Positions 36,835-40,662 of a DNA stretch of 40,662 nucleotides are shown piece by piece. The DNA is taken from NCBI GenBank assembly GCA_902516235.1, contig CABXXO010000006.1, positions 1 to 40,662 of the forward strand, written 5' to 3'. Origin of the DNA: an uncultured Alphaproteobacteria bacterium. Its GTDB lineage: Bacteria; Pseudomonadota; Alphaproteobacteria; HIMB59. The notes below the pieces were generated by a model. That model worked only from the letters and a program-made list of their open reading frames with translations. It had not been told where the DNA came from and made no database searches. Every line of letters begins with the position of its first letter. The first letter of the stretch is position 1. Both the position numbers and the translations under genes were made by a program.

Positions 36835-38174
36835 TTAAATTTTGAAATATTTTTCTCTAGCCAATTTGTATTATAAACACCATTTATAAAATCATTTTGA
36901 TTTAATATCCATTTGTGTAAATCAATATTAGTATCTATTCCGTCAATGATTATCTCATCTAATGCTCTTTTCATTATCGAAATAGACTCATTTCTATCTT
37001 TTCCCTTAGATACTATTTTTAAAATTAGACTATCATAATGAGGATTAACTTGATAATTTGTGTACAATGCAGTATCTATTCTAACTCCTCTACCTCCTGG
37101 AACATTTATGAATTTTATTGTTCCTGGACTAGGTGAAAAATCTTTAGCATTTTCTGCATTTATTCTACATTCAATTGTGTGATTTTTTCTTTTTATATTA
37201 CTTAAATCAATTTTGTAACCAGCAGCTAATATTATTTGATATTTCACTAAGTCAATATCAAATGCTTCCTCTGTTACAGGGTGCTCAACCTGTAATCTTG
37301 TATTCATTTCAATAAAATATATTTCATTATCTTGATATAAAAATTCTAGAGTTCCTAAGCCTTCATATTCATTGTTAAGTAGGAGATCTTTGATATTTTT
37401 CTCTATTATTTTTAAATTATTTATATCCACAAAGTCAGATGGAATTTCTTCAATGATTTTTTGATTTTTACGCTGTATTGAACAATCTCTCTGCCCAATA
37501 ATTTCTGCATAATTATCCTTTGGATTCGATATTACTTGAAATTCTATATGTTTCGCATTCGTTAGAAACTTTTCGGCATACATTGTGTCATCACCAAAGT
37601 AATTCTTTGCTTCTGCTTTCAATTGAGGGAAGAATTTATCTATTTCACTGTGATTTTTAAATACTCTCATCCCTTTACCACCTCCGCCATAAGCTGCTTT
37701 GATTACAACAGGCATACCAATTTCTTTTGCTATTTTCTGGGCTTCACTAGTATTGTTCAAATTTTTAGAATTCTGATTTCCTAATATAGGTAATTTAAAA
37801 TGACTTGCTAATTTTAAAGCATTACTTTTATTACCCAATTCTAAAATAGACTTAGAATTAGGACCTATAAATTTTACTTTATGGGAACTTAATATTTTTG
37901 CAAATTTATCATTTTCACTTAAAAAACCATAGCCTGGATGAACTGCGTCAGCCCCAGTTATATCAATGGCGCTTATAATACTTGGAATATTTAGATAACT
38001 CTCATTAGGTAGTGCATTACCAACACAGATACTTTCATCTGCTAGTTTTACATGCATTGCTTCTGAGTCTACATTTGAATGTATTGCTACTGTTTTGATG
38101 TTAAGTTCTTTACAAGCTCGTATAATACGAACAGCAATTTCTCCTCTATTAGCGATTAATATTTTTTTAAACAA
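36831..38174 (-). CDS. accC: Acetyl-CoA carboxylase, biotin carboxylase subunit
   Basis: ATP-dependent carboxylation of biotin on BCCP, first step of fatty-acid synthesis. ATP-grasp features: the N-terminal KILIANRGEIAVRIIRACKEL, the glycine-rich loop KAAYGGGGKGMRVF, the EFQVISNPKDNYAEIIGQRDCSIQRKNQK stretch (residues about 208-236) and the metal-binding EMNTRLQVEHPVTE. The 447 residues are standard. The start is TTG at 38174, immediately after the accB stop. It is in the usual accB-accC order; its 3' end runs into the DUF2155 gene. Confidence 0.98.
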   Translation of the reverse strand: MFKKILIANRGEIAVRIIRACKELNIKTVAIHSNVDSEAMHVKLADESICVGNALPNESYLNIPSIISAIDITGADAVHPGYGFLSENDKFAKILSSHKVKFIGPNSKSILELGNKSNALKLASHFKLPILGNQNSKNLNNTSEAQKIAKEIGMPVVIKAAYGGGGKGMRVFKNHSEIDKFFPQLKAEAKNYFGDDTMYAEKFLTNAKHIEFQVISNPKDNYAEIIGQRDCSIQRKNQKIIEEIPSDFVDINNLKIIEKNIKDLLLNNEYEGLGTLEFLYQDNEIYFIEMNTRLQVEHPVTEEAFDIDLVKYQIILAAGYKIDLSNIKRKNHTIECRINAENAKDFSPSPGTIKFINVPGGRGVRIDTALYTNYQVNPHYDSLILKIVSKGKDRNESISIMKRALDEIIIDGIDTNIDLHKWILNQNDFINGVYNTNWLEKNISKFN

Positions 38175-38609
38175 CTACGATATTTCAAAGAGAGGTTGAC
38201 CAAATTCAACTGCTTCACCATTTTTAACCATTACTGTTTTAATTGTGCAATCCCTATCAGATTTAATTTCATTGAAGGTTTTCATAGCTTCAATTAAACA
38301 TATTGTATCACCTTTTTTAATCTTCTGTCCTTTTTTTGCAAAAGGAGGAGAACTAGGTTTGGGAGTTAAGTATATAATTCCTACCATAGGACTATCTATA
38401 CTTATAAAATTATCATTTGTTTCGTTCTTTAAATTTTGATTATTCGTTGATGAAATATTTTGAGTGTTTTGATCAGGTCCGCGTATTATAGAATTATTAG
38501 ATATTTCAATAGTATTTGTTTTATTTGATAATTTGATAGAACTTAGATTATTGTCCTTAATTTTTTTTATCAAAACATCTATTGTCTGATTAATCTTTTT
38601 ATCTAACAT
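38175..38609 (-). CDS. accB: Acetyl-CoA carboxylase, biotin carboxyl carrier protein
   Basis: Carries the biotin that AccC carboxylates. The C-terminal biotinyl domain has IDSPMVGIIYLTPKP, the thumb region, and the biotinylation motif EAMKTF (lysine about residue 110). The N-terminal half is a helix followed by an Asn/Ser-rich linker. The ATG at 38609 (MLDKKIN) was chosen; a TTG three codons upstream at 38618, with AGGT 4 bases before it, is possible. About 144 residues, typical. It lies 40 bases downstream of dcd on the same strand. Confidence 0.96.
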   Translation of the reverse strand: MLDKKINQTIDVLIKKIKDNNLSSIKLSNKTNTIEISNNSIIRGPDQNTQNISSTNNQNLKNETNDNFISIDSPMVGIIYLTPKPSSPPFAKKGQKIKKGDTICLIEAMKTFNEIKSDRDCTIKTVMVKNGEAVEFGQPLFEIS

Positions 38610-38657
38610 ATTAACCAATATACCTAATAGAAAGCAAAATAAAACTCCTATATAAAT

Positions 38658-39650
38658 TTACTTTCTGAATTGTTTTGCTAACTTTAAATTTTGATTAAAG
38701 TAATTAGATTTAATTGAAATTCCATAGCTCTCTTTTTTTATTTCATCAATTTCATAATAATTTAACTGGCCTACCAATTGACCATCTCTAATTATAAAAG
38801 GTGTATCATATGCTCGTAATTCTAATACAGCAGGGGTGCCTGATTTATTACTACCAAATCCTGGATCAAAAAATCCAGCATAATGCACTCTAAAATTACC
38901 AAAACTATCCTTAAATGGTTCAAGTTCTGCGGCTTGATTATTTTTAATTAAAATAGTCTCTTTGGATCGAAGAATATAAAATTCATCTTTTTCAATTATG
39001 AAATAATTATCTTTAGGTATAATTTTTTCCCAATACAAGTGAGATTTATAAAAATTAATTTTATTTAAATCTATTGCTGAAGTAATTTTTTTAGCTTTGT
39101 AAGCAGTAATTTGATTTCTTTTAATTGATACAGATATGTTTATTTGTTTTAATTTTTTTATATTAGACCCTTGAAAAAATCTTATTTGGTTTAAAGATGT
39201 GTTTTTTTTCAAGATAATACTAAAAGACTGAGGTATTATTTCTAAGTATAATTTACCTTTGTAATTATAATTAATAAAGTCATATTCTTTTCCATTTTCA
39301 GTTATTACACGAGTAAATATATCTAACCTTCCTGTTGTGCTTTTAGGATTTGATTTTCCCATTATATCGTTTGGTAAGTTTAATTTTTCATTTAACTCAC
39401 ATAAATAAATACAATTTTTTTCTAGAAGCATATTTTTATTTAAATTAATTTTTGTTAGTGATAATTCTTTTATAACTTTTGATATTTTGATGTTATTTGG
39501 AATAAAAGAAGCTTTAATTCTATAACATTTATCAGAAATAGTTAAATCAAGTGATGCTGGTTGTATCTGATTTCTAATTATTAAACTATCAGAGTAAATT
39601 TTTTTTTTTCTAATAAGTGTTACTATTTGTTCTCTATTTAAATAAGGCAT
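38658..39650 (-). CDS. dcd: 2'-deoxycytidine 5'-triphosphate deaminase, long two-domain form
   Basis: Deaminates dCTP to dUTP, feeding dTMP synthesis. The 330 residues hold two copies of the Dcd/dUTPase fold, the long form known from alphaproteobacteria. Domain 1 contains IQPASLDL and SNPKSTTGRLDIFTRV; domain 2 contains RVHYAGFFDPGFG, PAVLELRAYDTPF and GQLVGQLNYYEI. The active-site-like HxGFFDPGFG block is only in the second half. It starts 17 bases inside the upstream M48 gene. The function is inferred from family; a dUTPase-like activity is an alternative. Confidence 0.85.
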   Translation of the reverse strand: MPYLNREQIVTLIRKKKIYSDSLIIRNQIQPASLDLTISDKCYRIKASFIPNNIKISKVIKELSLTKINLNKNMLLEKNCIYLCELNEKLNLPNDIMGKSNPKSTTGRLDIFTRVITENGKEYDFINYNYKGKLYLEIIPQSFSIILKKNTSLNQIRFFQGSNIKKLKQINISVSIKRNQITAYKAKKITSAIDLNKINFYKSHLYWEKIIPKDNYFIIEKDEFYILRSKETILIKNNQAAELEPFKDSFGNFRVHYAGFFDPGFGSNKSGTPAVLELRAYDTPFIIRDGQLVGQLNYYEIDEIKKESYGISIKSNYFNQNLKLAKQFRK

Positions 39651-40662
39651 ATGATTTGTCTAAAGTAGGGATATTTTTTATATTATATTTATCACAAAAA
39701 AAATCAGCTTCATTTTTTGAATTGATGGCTTTGTAAAATTGACAAAAATAGAAGTTAGCAAGACTTATAGTATTTATCTTGTTATAGTATTTTCCGTAAA
39801 TGTAATAATAAAAGTACTCATTCATTAAGTTCTTATCAAATTTTAAATTTTCTATAATATAGTATTTATCATCAAAATTATTATCCAGTAAATAGTTTAT
39901 AAATTCTATTTTTAGAAAAGAATTATCATTGATAATTAATAAATTTTGAAAACTATCAACCCAATCTTTAATAAATAAACCTTTTTTAAAGGCTTCGTAT
40001 TTTATTAATTCTTTATTTAGTATGTTCAACTCTTCTTCTTGACTAAAAATACCTTTTTCAAGATTTTGAAAAAATATATTAAAAATTTTATTATTTGAGT
40101 TTTTTGAATATTTAGATTTTATCCATTCAAATTCATAGGAATTTTTAGATTTTTTATGGTCAAATTCTTTTAAATTATTTATTCTATCTTCATTCTTTGG
40201 ATGTGTTTTAAAATAACTATTATTAAGATCAGATGTTTGACCCAAGAAATAAATTAGTTCAGAAATATTGAGTTTATTCTTTCTTATTTGATTAATCATA
40301 AAATTATCTGCTTCAATTTCAAAGTTTACAGAATGTCTAGAAATTTCGTTTACAAGATTGCTATTTAAAGTAATAGACGTTCCTACACCTATTTCGGTAC
40401 TTTTTGCAAGTATTGCAAGTCCAACAGAAAATAAACTATAAAAATTATTTATGTTATTAGATTGCTGAACTTTAATTATCTTACTTTGAAAATGGTTTTT
40501 TACAATATGTCCATATTCATGTAAATATATGGCTTTAAGTGTGTCTTCATTGTTTATTATATCTAATAATCCGGTTGTAAAATAAATGTTATCTTTAATT
40601 ACAAACGCATTGGCATAATCATTTTTGACTAAATAGACTCCAATTTTGTTGAGTTTTAATTC
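39634..40662 (-). CDS. M48-family zinc metalloprotease, BepA-like (N-terminus missing)
   Basis: The frame is open to the right edge, so the start is outside the window. Visible: the zinc motif HEYGH (read from about 40520), a membrane-like or hydrophobic stretch (FYSLFSVGLAILA), and the third zinc ligand in FEIEADNFM near 40315-40290. The C-terminal part is lysine- and asparagine-rich with a DPRxxxR-like KTHPKNEDRI segment (HP...R pattern seen in M48 quality-control proteases). Likely periplasmic, acting on outer membrane proteins, but the signal peptide is not visible. It overlaps dcd by 17 bases. Confidence 0.87.
   Translation of the reverse strand, partial: ELKLNKIGVYLVKNDYANAFVIKDNIYFTTGLLDIINNEDTLKAIYLHEYGHIVKNHFQSKIIKVQQSNNINNFYSLFSVGLAILAKSTEIGVGTSITLNSNLVNEISRHSVNFEIEADNFMINQIRKNKLNISELIYFLGQTSDLNNSYFKTHPKNEDRINNLKEFDHKKSKNSYEFEWIKSKYSKNSNNKIFNIFFQNLEKGIFSQEEELNILNKELIKYEAFKKGLFIKDWVDSFQNLLIINDNSFLKIEFINYLLDNNFDDKYYIIENLKFDKNLMNEYFYYYIYGKYYNKINTISLANFYFCQFYKAINSKNEADFFCDKYNIKNIPTLDKSYALFK

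Noticed and set aside
1..40662. CRISPR arrays, insertion sequences, phage genes, defence systems
   Set aside because: No regularly spaced repeats, transposase motifs, terminal inverted repeats or effector genes were seen; gene order is ordinary housekeeping throughout.

Overview
The window is a 40.7 kb piece of an AT-rich, tightly packed bacterial chromosome. It most likely comes from a streamlined marine-type alphaproteobacterium of the SAR11, HIMB59 or a similar grade. The class call rests on gene content: the complex I accessory subunit NDUFA12, a DUF2155 protein, a D-Ala-D-Ala carboxypeptidase with a C-terminal SPOR-like tail, the long two-domain form of dCTP deaminase, adk directly after secY, and an rpsM-rpsK-rpoA-rplQ block without rpsD. 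The lineage below class level is inference from base composition and packing.

Layout. (1) 1-1475: the end of a TesA-like esterase, a decayed tRNA-Thr half and a SpoU-type rRNA methyltransferase on the minus strand. (2) 1476-3088: tRNA-Tyr, tRNA-Gly, tuf and tRNA-Trp, the same order as the E. coli tufB locus. (3) 3107-29684: one uninterrupted run of 37 genes, secE-nusG-rplKAJL-rpoBC-rpsLG-fusA-rpsJ-(S10, spc and alpha blocks)-rplQ. It covers most large-operon ribosomal proteins, both large RNA polymerase subunits and alpha, EF-G, SecY/SecE, NusG and adenylate kinase. The S10 and spc genes are contiguous, but rpmD (L30) and the usual tuf copy after fusA are absent. (4) 29691-31456: crcB and an RluA-family pseudouridine synthase continue the operon and run tail to tail into lipB. 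(5) 31482-35324: tRNA-Leu, mgtE, a phosphomannomutase/phosphoglucomutase, then dacA in convergent orientation. (6) 35352-36834: NDUFA12, two consecutive MlaD-like MCE proteins and a DUF2155 protein. (7) 36831-40662 on the minus strand: an M48 metalloprotease (cut by the window edge), dcd, accB and accC.

The genes are almost all housekeeping: transcription and translation machinery, protein export, envelope lipid and peptidoglycan maintenance, fatty-acid initiation, lipoylation and nucleotide supply. No mobile element, CRISPR array, phage gene or intergenic stretch over 300 bases was seen, and no classical GC-hairpin/T-run terminator was recognised. I did not find a convincing new biological system. 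The points most worth checking concern genome architecture and small departures from the norm: 1-nt TAATG junctions at 13 of 36 gene boundaries, promoter-like TTGACT elements in just the two widest gaps of the giant operon, candidate leaderless starts, a Cys-to-Ser change at a zinc ligand of RpoC, loss of L30, the tRNA-Thr relic, a hairpin at the tRNA-Gly 5' end, tandem MCE genes and overlapping convergent gene ends. All family assignments come from reading motifs by eye, with no database search.
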